Shown: piece by piece, positions 1 to 9,252 of the stretch
Numbering within the stretch: position 1 is the first letter of the stretch
How the letters are laid out: every line of letters starts with the position of its first letter
Source: CAZTDD01 sp964612675
Lineage (GTDB): Bacteria > Hinthialibacterota > Hinthialibacteria > Hinthialibacterales > JAKPRU01
Reading direction: 5' to 3'
Length of the DNA: 64,000 bases
NCBI GenBank assembly: GCA_964612675.1
Contig: CAZTDD010000010.1
Coordinates: forward strand, 1-64,000
Position numbers and translations under genes: made by a program
The notes under the pieces: generated by a model
Database searches by the model: none
What the model was told of the DNA's origin: nothing
What the model saw: only the letters and a program-made list of their open reading frames with translations

Positions 1-2
1 AT

Positions 3-188
3 TTGGCGCACGAGGAAGATCTCCTACGAGACCACGCAGGAGAGTATGTGTGGATTGAGGGAGATGTTATCAAGGAAATCAATCCAGATCTGGATGAGTT
101 GATCGAGAAGGCGAAAAAGGGAGGATACGATCCTAAGACCTCGATTATTCGCATAATTGAAAAAGATCCGGAGTTTTTAATGCTCTGA
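3..188 (+). CDS. Small hypothetical protein (DUF5678-like), possibly 5'-partial
   Basis: This short acidic protein of about 61 residues reads from the first bases of the window, so its true start may lie upstream; the only visible start is a TTG at position 3. The segment around AGEYVWIEGD followed by DLDELIEKAKKGG resembles the small DUF5678 family, whose members are often encoded just before an aspartyl-protease-like protein. Such a protein does follow here, after 43 bp. No catalytic motif is visible and no function is assigned. The family match is from memory of the pattern and is tentative. Confidence 0.6.
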   Translation: MAHEEDLLRDHAGEYVWIEGDVIKEINPDLDELIEKAKKGGYDPKTSIIRIIEKDPEFLML

Positions 189-231
189 CACGGTTTGCAA
201 GAACGTTCGCGGCAAGAGAGCGGAGGGGCAG

Positions 232-741
232 ATGCAGGGACTATTCAAGAATTATGAACTCCAGTGGGAGAAATGGTCGACACAAACACTGTTATGGATA
301 CATCTGAGAATTCCGGTCCAAGTGAACGGAGGTGTCGAGTGGGAGGACCTTCCTGCCATGATCGACACTGGATTTGACGGAGGACTTGTCCTTCCGCTTT
401 CACTCAGGGATAGAATACCTGATCCCGAGTACAAGCGGCGTAGAGCAGACCGAATACCTGTTCAAGGAAAACGAAAGGACAATCCTCTGTATTCCGTTGA
501 TTTTCAAATTCTCACGCAAAACGAGAATGGAGTTTTAGCGCGCAGTGAGTGCACACGCTTTTTAGAACGAGAGTATGGGCTGATCGGGATGGACTTTCTG
601 AAAAAAAACGATGGCGTGGTCGCTGTCGACGGGGCCAACCAGCTACTCTCATTTGCAGCATACCTGTCGGATAATGACGATCGGTGGGGGCATTGGCAAG
701 ATCGATGTCGGCAGATCCACCAGATTTTTCCTGATCCTTGA
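232..741 (+). CDS. Retropepsin-like aspartyl protease family protein
   Basis: The protein is 169 residues long and carries a single aspartyl-protease motif, AMIDTGFDGGLVLP, with the D-T-G triad at residues 45-47. One motif per chain is the pattern of retropepsin-like (clan AA) proteins, which act as dimers. A GGAGG ribosome site sits just before the ATG. No signal peptide is visible, so a cytoplasmic location is likely. It probably forms a two-gene unit with the preceding small protein. A DTG motif alone does not prove proteolysis, and the substrate is unknown. Confidence 0.75.
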   Translation: MQGLFKNYELQWEKWSTQTLLWIHLRIPVQVNGGVEWEDLPAMIDTGFDGGLVLPLSLRDRIPDPEYKRRRADRIPVQGKRKDNPLYSVDFQILTQNENGVLARSECTRFLEREYGLIGMDFLKKNDGVVAVDGANQLLSFAAYLSDNDDRWGHWQDRCRQIHQIFPDP

Positions 742-753
742 TGGACCATGTGT

Positions 754-871
754 TCAGGATAGATCGTTCCACCATCGTGAACATGTCAGTTCCTTGACTT
801 TAACATTCCTAAACTTGATCACCGCGCGGTCGTCGTGGTTTTGGAGGCCGATGTAGCCTCGAAGACGGCGG
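754..871 (-). pseudogene. Relic of the 3' end of a DUF1080-domain gene
   Basis: Read on the minus strand, this stretch encodes GYIGLQNHDDRAVIKFRN followed by VKVKEL, the typical C-terminus of a DUF1080 protein. It matches the intact gene at 1878-2507. Positions 812-871 equal 1906-1965 except for one base, while the last codons differ (NVKVKEL against NIRVREL), so the source was a paralogue. The original stop is lost and reading continues to 754-756. Nothing upstream of the fragment is left of the gene. Confidence 0.8.
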
Positions 872-962
872 CTTCATCCTCTGCCCCAGCCACACCCTCA
901 TGCCGGATATCCCGACGGAGAATGTGGTGGGGATGTATGAGGAGGGGAGGAAGGAGCAATAA
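864..962 (+). pseudogene. Relic of the 3' end of a uroporphyrinogen-decarboxylase-family gene
   Basis: The plus strand reads DGGFILCPSHTLMPDIP, then TENVVGMYEEGRKEQ and a stop at 960-962. This is the characteristic C-terminal tail of URO-D-family proteins, in which a GGFIL-PSH segment precedes the last helix. No upstream part of the gene remains: the frame runs straight into the DUF1080 relic on the opposite strand. It differs from the tails of the two intact URO-D genes in the window, so it came from another paralogue. The following gene starts 3 bp after this stop. Confidence 0.8.
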
Positions 963-965
963 GCG

Positions 966-1697
966 ATGTCCCAGTGTTCGAAGATCGAATGGACAGAATC
1001 GACATGGAATCCCGTGACTGGCTGTACAAAGATTAGTCCGGGCTGCAAATACTGTTACGCGGAACGGTTGGCTCATCGGCTCAAGGCTATGGGGCAACCG
1101 AACTACGCGAACGGATTCAGATTGACTGTTCATGAACACGTTTTGGACGCTCCGCTTTCCTGGAAACGTCCACAGACGATCTTTGTCAATTCAATGAGCG
1201 ATCTTTTTCATAAAAACGTTCCGACCGAATTTATTGACCGGGTCTTTTATGTGATGCAAACAGCTTCTCAGCACTGTTTTCAAGTTTTGACGAAACGCTC
1301 GAATCGCCTGGCAGATCTCGCAGATAGATTTCCCTGGAGTCCAAATATCTGGATGGGGGTCAGTGTGGAGAATAGCGATTACCTGTATCGCATCGACGAT
1401 TTACGGCAGACCGGTGCGTATGTGAAATTTATCTCTTTCGAACCATTGCTTGGGCCGATTGACGGAATTGACCTGGCCGGTATCGATTGGGTGATTGTCG
1501 GGGGTGAATCAGGCCCCAAATCACGTCCCATGGAACCGGAATGGGCTCGATCGATTCGAGACCAATGTTTGGAGGCCAACGTACCGTTTTTCTTCAAACA
1601 GTGGGGTGGTAGGAACAAGAAACGAAACGGGCGCATTCTGGACGGTCGCACGTGGGACGAGGCACCGATAGTGGAACGGCATCAAGCTGTGGCGTGA
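966..1697 (+). CDS. DUF5131 (phage Gp37/Gp68) family protein
   Basis: The 243-residue protein begins with KIEWTESTWNPVTGC and contains CTKISPGCKYCYAE (C20, C27, C30), the hallmark of the DUF5131 / phage Gp37-Gp68 family. Further conserved blocks are FVNSMSDLFH, WMGVSVEN, FISFEPLLGP and WVIVGGESG. The CxxC-type cluster is reminiscent of radical-SAM folds, but the biochemical role of the family is not established. The family occurs in phages, plasmids and defence-like neighbourhoods, sometimes with a three-Cys-motif partner, which is absent here. Its last 16 bp overlap the convergent DUF4926 gene. Confidence 0.88.
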   Translation: MSQCSKIEWTESTWNPVTGCTKISPGCKYCYAERLAHRLKAMGQPNYANGFRLTVHEHVLDAPLSWKRPQTIFVNSMSDLFHKNVPTEFIDRVFYVMQTASQHCFQVLTKRSNRLADLADRFPWSPNIWMGVSVENSDYLYRIDDLRQTGAYVKFISFEPLLGPIDGIDLAGIDWVIVGGESGPKSRPMEPEWARSIRDQCLEANVPFFFKQWGGRNKKRNGRILDGRTWDEAPIVERHQAVA

Positions 1698-1876
1698 CGC
1701 AGCTGACTATCATGAAGCGTTAGCACAGCGATGGTGTCCCCCTCCGGCGATATAAACTCCACCTCATAGCTCGATCCCGTTTGATGGATAAGCACTACAG
1801 TCCCTCGTTGGTCTTTCTTGAAGCCGTGTTCCGGAAGATCGACGGTTAACGATACACAGTCAAGTTCCTTCAACAT
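1682..1876 (-). CDS. DUF4926 domain protein
   Basis: This 64-residue protein fits the DUF4926 pattern along its whole length: an opening with DCVSLTVDLPEHG, then a GTVV core and YEVEF-SPEGDTIAVLTL before the end. Proteins of this size and type are common as small accessory genes, often beside toxin-like partners. None is seen here, and the neighbours are a convergent DUF5131 gene (16 bp overlap) and the DUF1080 gene, whose stop lies only 1 bp before this gene's start. Function unknown. Confidence 0.75.
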   Translation of the reverse strand: MLKELDCVSLTVDLPEHGFKKDQRGTVVLIHQTGSSYEVEFISPEGDTIAVLTLHDSQLRHATA

Positions 1877-1877
1877 C

Positions 1878-2507
1878 TCACAACTCCCTCACCCTAATAT
1901 TTCTGAACTTGATCACCGCGCGGTCGTCGTGGTTTTGGAGGCCGATGTAGCCTCGCAGACGGCGGTCGCCGACGTGCTCGACAATCGTCTCGCCGTTGAG
2001 TGTGATAGTGATGTTATGACCGACGGCGCGGATCACTGCCTGGTTCCATTCGCCCGCCGGTTTCGCCATGTTCTTTGTGGGACCGACGACATCGTAAATT
2101 CCTGCGTTGTATTTCGAGACATCGCGCCCGTGACAATCGGTGATCTGCATCTCGTAGCCGGTAAACGCGGGGTTTTTGTTCGGCCCCGCGCGGAAGAAGA
2201 CACCGCTGTTGCCGTTCTCGCTGATCGCGTATTCCAGTTCCAGTTCGAAGTCGCTGTACATTCGTTTCGAGCGAAGCCACGAGCCGGTCTTCTCCGGGTT
2301 GGTGGTCCAGTTTTGTCCGTTACGCCCCACCAGGACACCGTCCTCGATACTCCAGCCGCCGCCTTCGACGACAACCCAATGATCCAGGTCGGTTCCGTCA
2401 AACAGCGCCGTCCATTGCGATCTTTTCTGTGTGGACAGACAGGCGGCGAGCGTGATGCAGCAAGCGAGCAATACAAAACAGCGAAGATACAGAGAAAAAT
2501 ATTTCAC
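1878..2507 (-). CDS. DUF1080 (3-keto-disaccharide hydrolase-like) lipoprotein
   Basis: I place the start at a GTG (2505-2507), because a GGAG lies 8 bases upstream and the product then begins with a lipoprotein signal ending in the lipobox LAAC. The frame remains open upstream, but that part looks non-coding. The mature protein carries the DUF1080 concanavalin-like fold: WTALFDGTDLDHW near the start, NSGVFFRAG in the middle and GYIGLQNHDD near the end. DUF1080 proteins are abundant in Planctomycetes-like bacteria, and characterised members act on 3-keto-glycosides. A surface glycan role is inferred from the family. Confidence 0.87.
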   Translation of the reverse strand: MKYFSLYLRCFVLLACCITLAACLSTQKRSQWTALFDGTDLDHWVVVEGGGWSIEDGVLVGRNGQNWTTNPEKTGSWLRSKRMYSDFELELEYAISENGNSGVFFRAGPNKNPAFTGYEMQITDCHGRDVSKYNAGIYDVVGPTKNMAKPAGEWNQAVIRAVGHNITITLNGETIVEHVGDRRLRGYIGLQNHDDRAVIKFRNIRVREL

Positions 2508-2818
2508 AATTCGTACTCCTTGTTTCTTGGCGAAATGGGTCGAATACGATAGCAGCATTAAGAAGGATACGGGAAGACGAGCAGCTCGTCGCCAGTGTAG
2601 ATTCTTCACCGGTGACGCAGAACAGTCAGCCAGAGCAAATCCTTTAGGGCCGGATACTCGATGTAACGAATCAGATTGACGCCCGTTGCTCGATGATCGA
2701 TAATTGTCCTGCTTGACTCCCATCAGGGGAGTGCCTTCTTCGGTGGGGTCCTGCTCCTGCCTCTTTCTCCCCTGCCGGCTGATCCAAAGTGCGAGCCCCT
2801 TAGAGCGGAGATCTTCCA

Positions 2819-5800
2819 ATGGACCTTCAAATCACCGATCAGCATCGCGCACAAGTCGAAGAGTTTCGGCAGAAACACAAGACCGCTCTGCTGACACTGT
2901 TGTTCACTGACATTGTCGGTTCCACAAAAATCAAGCAGCAACTCGGTGACCGGGACGGCGTTGCGGTGATGGGAAACCATCATGCCCTTGTCCGAGAGAT
3001 TCTCGCAGGATTTCCGGAAGGTGAAGAGATTTCTACAGCGGGCGATTCTTTTTTCATCGTTTTCGTCAAACCCTCGGACGCGGTCAAGTTTGCCCTCACG
3101 CTCCAGTCGAGACTCCGAGCAGAAGCGAAGGAGACCTCGCATCCTGTGTTGGACCGGATCGGCATCCATCTAGGTGAAGTCGTTGTTCAAGACGAGGATG
3201 GTTCGGGAAGACCGAAGGATTTGTTCGGGATTCAGGTGGATACCTGTGCGCGGGTAATGTCGCTAGGCGATGGGGATCAGATTGTGATGACTCGGTCAGT
3301 GTTCGATAACGCACGGCAGGTACTGAAGGGGCAAGATATCGAAGGCGTTGGCGAGTTGTCGTGGATGAACCACGGGCCTTATGTGATGAAGGGTGTTGAA
3401 GATCCACTTGAGGTGTGCGAGGTCGGTGAAGAAGATCTTGCCGTACTCAGCCCGCCGACCAATTCAGAGAAGGCCCATCGGCATGTTTCTGCGGAAGGTG
3501 AACTTGTCCTTGGATGGCGTCCCGCGCTGGAGCAAACGGTTCCGGGTACGGAGTGGGTGTTGGAGGAGAAACTGGGTGAGGGTGGTTTTGGGGAGGTTTG
3601 GAAGGCCCGGCATCGGAAATTGAAGCAGTGCCGGGTTTTCAAATTCTGTTTTCGTGCGGACCGCGTGCGGAGTCTCACGCGTGAGGTGACACTGTTCCGT
3701 GTGCTGAAGGAGCACGTCGGCGAACACCCGAACATCGTCAGACTCCACGATGTCTATTTCGACGAACCGCCGTATTACCTTGTCACCGAGTACGTAGAGG
3801 GGCGGGACTTGACCTCGTGGTGTGAGGAGCAAGGCGGTGTTGAAAATGTCCCCCTGGAGACACGTCTGGAGATTGTCGCCCAGGCGGCGGAGGCGCTCCA
3901 GGCGGCACATGACGCAGGGATTATTCATCGAGATATTAAACCGTCGAATATTCTGATCGATGGGCATGGAATCTCCCCAGAAAACATTCAAGTGAAACTG
4001 ACGGATTTCGGCATTGGGCAAATCACTTCAAAGGAAGCACTCGCGGGGGTTACAGAGGCCGGGTTTACGCAAACGATGATGGTGGGAGACACCGCCTCAC
4101 GTTCAGGGACGTATCTGTACATGGCCCCGGAGTTGATTGCCGGGAAACCGGCATCGATTCGGTCGGATATTTATTCGCTGGGTGTTGTGTTGTATCAACT
4201 ATTCATAAGTGATTTGTCGAGGCCGCTTGGGATGGGATGGGCTAGCAACATTCATGATCCATTAATTGAAGATGATATCACTCGTTGTTGCACAGATAGT
4301 CCACAAGATCGTTTTTCTGCGGCGGAACAATTGGCCCAGAGTATACATTCATTGAGTGACCGTCGCGAACAACTGGCCGAACAAGAAGCAGCAAGACGAC
4401 GCGCGTTGCGCCGCCGGAGGTTAACCATGGTTACCAGTATTTTATTGGGAATTATTACCCTGCTTGCGATCGCTTTGGGGTATGGATTAAGGCGTGAGAA
4501 AATCCAACGCCGCATTGCTGAACGCGAGCAGTATTATTCAAATCTGGGATTTGCCGGTGAATGTATAAAAAACATCCGATATGATCGTGCACGTGATTTA
4601 CTCAAGTCGTGTCCTCCACAATACAGGAATTGGGAGTGGGGAAGATACCAATTCCTTTGCAGCCAGGATTTATTCACTCTCAATAAACACTCAAACATGG
4701 TCAGTTCAGTAGCATTCAGTCCCGATGGCAAACAAATTGTCACGGGAAGTGCGGACGGAACCGTGAGGCTGTGGAACGCGGAGACCGGTCAGGAGATCAC
4801 CTGTTTCACAGTTCAATCCGCTGAAGGTGATCCCGCTTATTTTACTGCGGTCGCATTCAGCCCGGATGGCAAGTACATAATATCTGAAAGCGGCCTTATC
4901 GTGGTGTGGAATGTTGAAAACGGTCGAGAAACGCTGAGACAATCCGGCTATTTTTCAACAATGGCAATCAGCCCGGACAGTAAACGTATTGTTGTCGTAA
5001 ATATGGTTAGTAACATTGAAACAGAAGGTTTTATGTCGGGTCAGACCGTTTATCATGAAGACAGCGCTGCGAAAGTATATGATATAGAGGCCGGGCAAGT
5101 ATTATTTACCCTAGATAAACATACGGGTCCAATAACCTCAGTAGAATACAGTCCCGATGCCAGGCATATCGTCACGGCAAGTAAAGACTTCACAGCGAAG
5201 GTTTGGGATGCTGAGACCGGCCAAGAGGCAAGAAGCCTCGAAGGGCATTCCAACCAAGTTGTATTTGTAGGATTCAGCCCTGATAACCAATACATTATTA
5301 CAGGAAGTAACGACAACACAGCGAAAGTGTGGGACGTCGATACCGGCAACGCGGTCAAAAGCCTCGAAGGGCATTCCGGCCCTGTGATACACGCGGCATT
5401 CAGCCCGAATGGAGAACGTATAGTCACAGGGAGCTTTGACGAGTCTGCGAAGGTATGGAATTTCAAGACAGGCCAAGAAGTGATCAGTCTCGAAGCGCAT
5501 TCGAGCCCGGTTCCATATGTGGCGTTCAGCCCGGATGGCAAGCGTGTCGTAACAGTGACAGGGATAGGAGATGGAAAAGTCAAGTTGTGGGACGCTGAGA
5601 CCGGCAGGGAGATCAAAAGCATCGAAGGGCAGTTAATGGATATCACATATGTGGCGTTCAGCCCGAATGGGGAACGTATGCTCTCGTGGGGCGGGGACAA
5701 AACAGCAAAAGTCTGGGATTTCAAAACCGGGCAAGAACTTATCAGCCTTGAAGGACACGCCGCTGTGATTCGGTCTGCGGCATTCAGTCCGGACGGCAAA

Positions 5801-8668
5801 CGTATCGTTACGGGGAGTAACGACGGTACAGGGAAAGTGTGGGATATGGAGAAATGCCAACGAGTTAATGTTTTCGATGAATATCCTTCTGTAGAAAATG
5901 TAGTGGCGCTTAGTCCAACTGGTGAATTCATGGTCACCTTAGGTAAGGGCAATACAGCGAAAGTCTGGGATGCGGAAACCGGGCGAGAGGTCTTTTGTCT
6001 GGAAGGGCATTCCGACCGGATTTCCGCTGTGGGGTTCAGCCCGGACGGCTCGCGTATTGCTACAACGAGTTGGGACAAAACAACGAAAGTCTGGGACGCG
6101 GAAACGGGGAAAGAACTCTTGAGTCTTGTCGGTCAATCTGCGTCGTTTTATCCTCCGGTTTTCAGCCGGGACGGGGAACTTGTTGCAACAATGAGCGGGA
6201 TAGACGATGGTCACGTTATTAACATTTGGAACACAAAAACAGGCGAGGAAGTGAATTGCCTTAAAGGCATTTCTAATTTTACTACTTTCATGGTATTCAG
6301 CCCCGACGGAACCCGTCTTGTTACTGTGAATTCCGGCGCATCGAATGAGTTTTCAGACGATACATCAGCCGATGAAGAAATGATAAGGGATTCCGTAACA
6401 GGGGAAGAGATCAGCTCCCCAGGCAACGAACCGGATAGGCTTCTGACGAACGAGGAGTTGGGTCAATTAATGGATGAATTTGAATCGGAGCCAAGCACGG
6501 GACAAGACGTTACTACTTCTAGCGGTGTATCAGACATGAACGTTTCTGACGAGAAACTTCCGAATGAAATAAAGGTATGGGATTCCGACACTGGAGCGGA
6601 GATTGAGAGACAAGAAATACATTCCGGCAATATCATTTCAGTGGTATTCAGCCCCGACGGCAAACACATTGTCACAGCGCATGATGAAAATACAACGAAA
6701 GTATGGGACGCCGAGAATGCCCAAGAAGTCCTCAGCATCGAAGGACATCCGACCCTGCTTACATCAAAGGCATTCAGCCCCGACGGGAAACGCATTGTTA
6801 TGGGTTGTCTCGACAATATAGCGAAGGTTTGGGATACCGAAACGTATAGTGAACTCGTCAGCCTTAAGGGCCATTCCGCCCCTGTTTTTTTCGCGGTGTT
6901 CAGCCCGGATGGGAAACAAATCGCAACGGCGAGTGCAGACGACACAATCAAAGTGTGGGATGCGGAGACCGGCCAACAAGTGAGCACTTTCGAAGGACAT
7001 CCCGACCCATTGAAATTTGAGGCATTCAGCCCAGACGGTAAGCGCTTAGCCACGATGAGTTTGGTAGAAGATGGTAAAGGTATGATAGAAGATAGTGAAA
7101 CCATGGTTAAGATTTGGGCCAGCGAAACCGGCCGGGAAATTTCCTCTTGTGATAATATCTCCGGTGTACTTTATTCGACGCTGTTCAGTCCAGACGGCGA
7201 ACGTTTAATCACAATGAGTACGGGGAAAAAAGTGCAGGTATGGTTCGATGAGGGATTCATTGAATTGAACGAAATAAATATGGTGCTGTGGGATACCGAA
7301 ACAGGAGAGAAGATTAAACGTCTAGAGAGTCATGCAAGCGTGTGTTTATCTGTGGCAGTCAGTCCAGACGGCAAGCGCATCGTTATGGGATGTCAGGACA
7401 ACACAGTGAGGGTGTGGGATGCCGAGACCTTTAGCGAACTCTTCCGCCTTGAGGGCCATTCCGCCCCGGTCTTATCCATGGAATTCAGCCCGGATGGGAA
7501 AGAAATCGCAACGTCGAGTATGGATAAGACTGTAAAAGTGTGGAATGCTGAGACCGGACAAGAAATAGCCAATCTCGAAGGGCATTCCGCCAATCTTGTT
7601 TCCGTAGTATTTAGCCCGGACGGCAAACGTATTGTCACAGAGAGTGAGGATGGTGTTAAGAAAATGTATAATGCGAACACGGGCCAGGAAATCGCTACCA
7701 TCGAGGGCGGGTCCGGTTCACTTGGTTCGATGGCATTCACTCCAGACAGTAAGCGTTTTGTTACTGTACGATATGGAAATTCGCCTGAATGGTTTCTGGG
7801 GCAATTCGATGAGTCAGCCGACGAAGTAAAAGTATGGGATGTCGAAACCGGTCGAGAGGTCGCAAGTCTCGATGGTGTTTCATGTATGGGTGTTTTGGTT
7901 GACGTCAGTGTCGAAGGTGTTTCGGGAATGGTTGTTTCGGTTGATTTCAGCCCGGATGGCAAGCGTATTATCACCGAAGATCCTTCTAACGCAAAGCAAG
8001 TTTGGGATATTACTACCGGCCAGGCGATCCTCGACAGCGGGGAGCATCCAGGCGTTTTTCTATCTGTTGTATTCAGCCCGGACGGCAAGCGCATCGTCAC
8101 AGGATATTATGGGGAAAGCGAGGCAAAAGTATGGGATGCTGTAACCGGCCGTGAACTGCTAAACCTCAAGGGGCATTCATCTGATGTTCAGTCGGTCGCA
8201 TTCAGTCCGGATGGCAAGCGCATTGTGACGGGGAGTGCCGACAGCACAGCGAAAGTGTGGGACGCTGAGACCGGAAAAGAGATAACTACACTGAAAGGGC
8301 ATTCCGTGGGAGTTGAGTCTGTCGCATTCAGCCCGGACGGTCAACGTATCGTAACAGGGCGAGGGATGGGAGACGGTACAGTGAAGGTGTGGGACGCTGA
8401 GACCGGTCGGGAAGTTGTCAGCCTTGAAGGGCACACCAAGTCGGTTGATTCATTGTCATTCAGTCCGGATGGTATGCGCATAATCGCGGAATACCAATTC
8501 AGCGCACCAAAAGTGTGGAGTGCATTTCCTTGGCATGAGGAGGATTACCCCGGCGATTCAAGCCTGACTTTTGAAGAGCGTCTTGAACTCTACAAACGCG
8601 AATATTGGCGCATGCGGTTGGCGGTCACAAAGACCGGTCACCTATCGGACTCGAAGAGCAGCCATTAA
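2819..8668 (+). CDS. Nucleotide cyclase - Ser/Thr kinase - TM - WD40 fusion protein
   Basis: This 1949-residue protein joins four modules. Residues about 20-180 form a class III cyclase-like domain, with the metal aspartates in LLFTDIVGSTK and STAGDSFF. Residues about 245-530 are a Hanks-type kinase with GEGGFGEVWKA, a lysine in VFKF, HRDIKPSNIL and TDFGIG. A single membrane helix lies at about 537-560. From about 625 to 1905 I count 27 WD-type strands of the VKVWDAETG kind, so three or four propellers are likely. An acidic insert at about 1175-1247 interrupts the repeats. In the cyclase the usual VNxAAR motif reads VDTCARV, so activity is uncertain. The ATG has a GGAG at good spacing. I infer a membrane signalling hub with the propellers outside the cytoplasm. 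Confidence 0.93.
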   Translation: MDLQITDQHRAQVEEFRQKHKTALLTLLFTDIVGSTKIKQQLGDRDGVAVMGNHHALVREILAGFPEGEEISTAGDSFFIVFVKPSDAVKFALTLQSRLRAEAKETSHPVLDRIGIHLGEVVVQDEDGSGRPKDLFGIQVDTCARVMSLGDGDQIVMTRSVFDNARQVLKGQDIEGVGELSWMNHGPYVMKGVEDPLEVCEVGEEDLAVLSPPTNSEKAHRHVSAEGELVLGWRPALEQTVPGTEWVLEEKLGEGGFGEVWKARHRKLKQCRVFKFCFRADRVRSLTREVTLFRVLKEHVGEHPNIVRLHDVYFDEPPYYLVTEYVEGRDLTSWCEEQGGVENVPLETRLEIVAQAAEALQAAHDAGIIHRDIKPSNILIDGHGISPENIQVKLTDFGIGQITSKEALAGVTEAGFTQTMMVGDTASRSGTYLYMAPELIAGKPASIRSDIYSLGVVLYQLFISDLSRPLGMGWASNIHDPLIEDDITRCCTDSPQDRFSAAEQLAQSIHSLSDRREQLAEQEAARRRALRRRRLTMVTSILLGIITLLAIALGYGLRREKIQRRIAEREQYYSNLGFAGECIKNIRYDRARDLLKSCPPQYRNWEWGRYQFLCSQDLFTLNKHSNMVSSVAFSPDGKQIVTGSADGTVRLWNAETGQEITCFTVQSAEGDPAYFTAVAFSPDGKYIISESGLIVVWNVENGRETLRQSGYFSTMAISPDSKRIVVVNMVSNIETEGFMSGQTVYHEDSAAKVYDIEAGQVLFTLDKHTGPITSVEYSPDARHIVTASKDFTAKVWDAETGQEARSLEGHSNQVVFVGFSPDNQYIITGSNDNTAKVWDVDTGNAVKSLEGHSGPVIHAAFSPNGERIVTGSFDESAKVWNFKTGQEVISLEAHSSPVPYVAFSPDGKRVVTVTGIGDGKVKLWDAETGREIKSIEGQLMDITYVAFSPNGERMLSWGGDKTAKVWDFKTGQELISLEGHAAVIRSAAFSPDGKRIVTGSNDGTGKVWDMEKCQRVNVFDEYPSVENVVALSPTGEFMVTLGKGNTAKVWDAETGREVFCLEGHSDRISAVGFSPDGSRIATTSWDKTTKVWDAETGKELLSLVGQSASFYPPVFSRDGELVATMSGIDDGHVINIWNTKTGEEVNCLKGISNFTTFMVFSPDGTRLVTVNSGASNEFSDDTSADEEMIRDSVTGEEISSPGNEPDRLLTNEELGQLMDEFESEPSTGQDVTTSSGVSDMNVSDEKLPNEIKVWDSDTGAEIERQEIHSGNIISVVFSPDGKHIVTAHDENTTKVWDAENAQEVLSIEGHPTLLTSKAFSPDGKRIVMGCLDNIAKVWDTETYSELVSLKGHSAPVFFAVFSPDGKQIATASADDTIKVWDAETGQQVSTFEGHPDPLKFEAFSPDGKRLATMSLVEDGKGMIEDSETMVKIWASETGREISSCDNISGVLYSTLFSPDGERLITMSTGKKVQVWFDEGFIELNEINMVLWDTETGEKIKRLESHASVCLSVAVSPDGKRIVMGCQDNTVRVWDAETFSELFRLEGHSAPVLSMEFSPDGKEIATSSMDKTVKVWNAETGQEIANLEGHSANLVSVVFSPDGKRIVTESEDGVKKMYNANTGQEIATIEGGSGSLGSMAFTPDSKRFVTVRYGNSPEWFLGQFDESADEVKVWDVETGREVASLDGVSCMGVLVDVSVEGVSGMVVSVDFSPDGKRIITEDPSNAKQVWDITTGQAILDSGEHPGVFLSVVFSPDGKRIVTGYYGESEAKVWDAVTGRELLNLKGHSSDVQSVAFSPDGKRIVTGSADSTAKVWDAETGKEITTLKGHSVGVESVAFSPDGQRIVTGRGMGDGTVKVWDAETGREVVSLEGHTKSVDSLSFSPDGMRIIAEYQFSAPKVWSAFPWHEEDYPGDSSLTFEERLELYKREYWRMRLAVTKTGHLSDSKSSH

Positions 8669-8782
8669 CAAAATCGGCGCGTTGCGCTCCGCTGAACCAT
8701 CGGAATTCACGATCTGGAAAATGTGCAAAAGAGTCACTACCATGTACACGACATGTCCATGATAGAAGACAGGTGGAACGGG

Positions 8783-9007
8783 ATGACGACATATCGATTT
8801 GCAGCTGCGATCGAAAAGGACGAAGACGGTTACTATGCCTTCTGCCCGGAACTCCAGGGTTGCTACACTAGCGGGCAAACCTACGAGCAAGCGCGTGCCA
8901 ACCTTGCAGACGTTGTCCGTCTTCACATCGAGGACCGCTTGGCCCCGGGCGAATTCATCCCCCAGCCCGAAAGCCTCAACCTCACGACCGTTGAGGTGGC
9001 CGTATGA
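8783..9007 (+). CDS. hicB: HicB-family antitoxin
   Basis: The 74-residue product has the HicB pattern: a first strand TYRFAAAIEKDEDGYYAFCPELQGCYTSG, described here by its key residues Y-FCPEL-GC, followed by a helix with AR-NL-DVVRLHIED. HicB antitoxins neutralise HicA mRNA interferases and usually repress their own operon. I chose the ATG at 8783 because an AGGTGG precedes it by 6 bases; in-frame ATGs upstream lack this. Its TGA overlaps the ATG of hicA, so translation is coupled. The toxin gene is broken, which leaves this antitoxin without an obvious partner. Confidence 0.82.
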   Translation: MTTYRFAAAIEKDEDGYYAFCPELQGCYTSGQTYEQARANLADVVRLHIEDRLAPGEFIPQPESLNLTTVEVAV

Positions 9008-9235
9008 GCGAGCGGTTGCCTCGCGTCACGGCAAAGGAAGTCATACGTGTGGTTGAAGGTGTGGTTTTGCGTTGGCCCGTTCCAGTGGGAGTCACCACAT
9101 CTACAAAGGGTCACAAAGGCAGCGAGCCACTGTGCCCGTGCACCCAGGGAGATACTTCACCCAAAAGTGCTAAAGAGTATCCTTCAAGATGCGGATCTAT
9201 CTATAGAGGAACTCAGAAACGAACTAAGGCGATAG
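9004..9235 (+). pseudogene. hicA: HicA-type toxin gene broken by two frameshifts
   Basis: The start MSERLPRVTAKEVIRVVEG is a standard HicA N-terminus. The core SGSHHIYKG and TVPVHPG then appear in a second frame, and the tail HPKVLKSILQDADLSIEEL in a third, ending at 9233-9235. Adding one base near 9060 and one near 9150 restores a normal HicA of about 77 residues, including the catalytic-type histidine in GSHH. Two separate one-base losses in one small gene suggest real decay rather than one sequencing error. The start overlaps the hicB stop (ATGA). Confidence 0.8.
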
Positions 9236-9252
9236 CCTTACTATCAAGTTGA

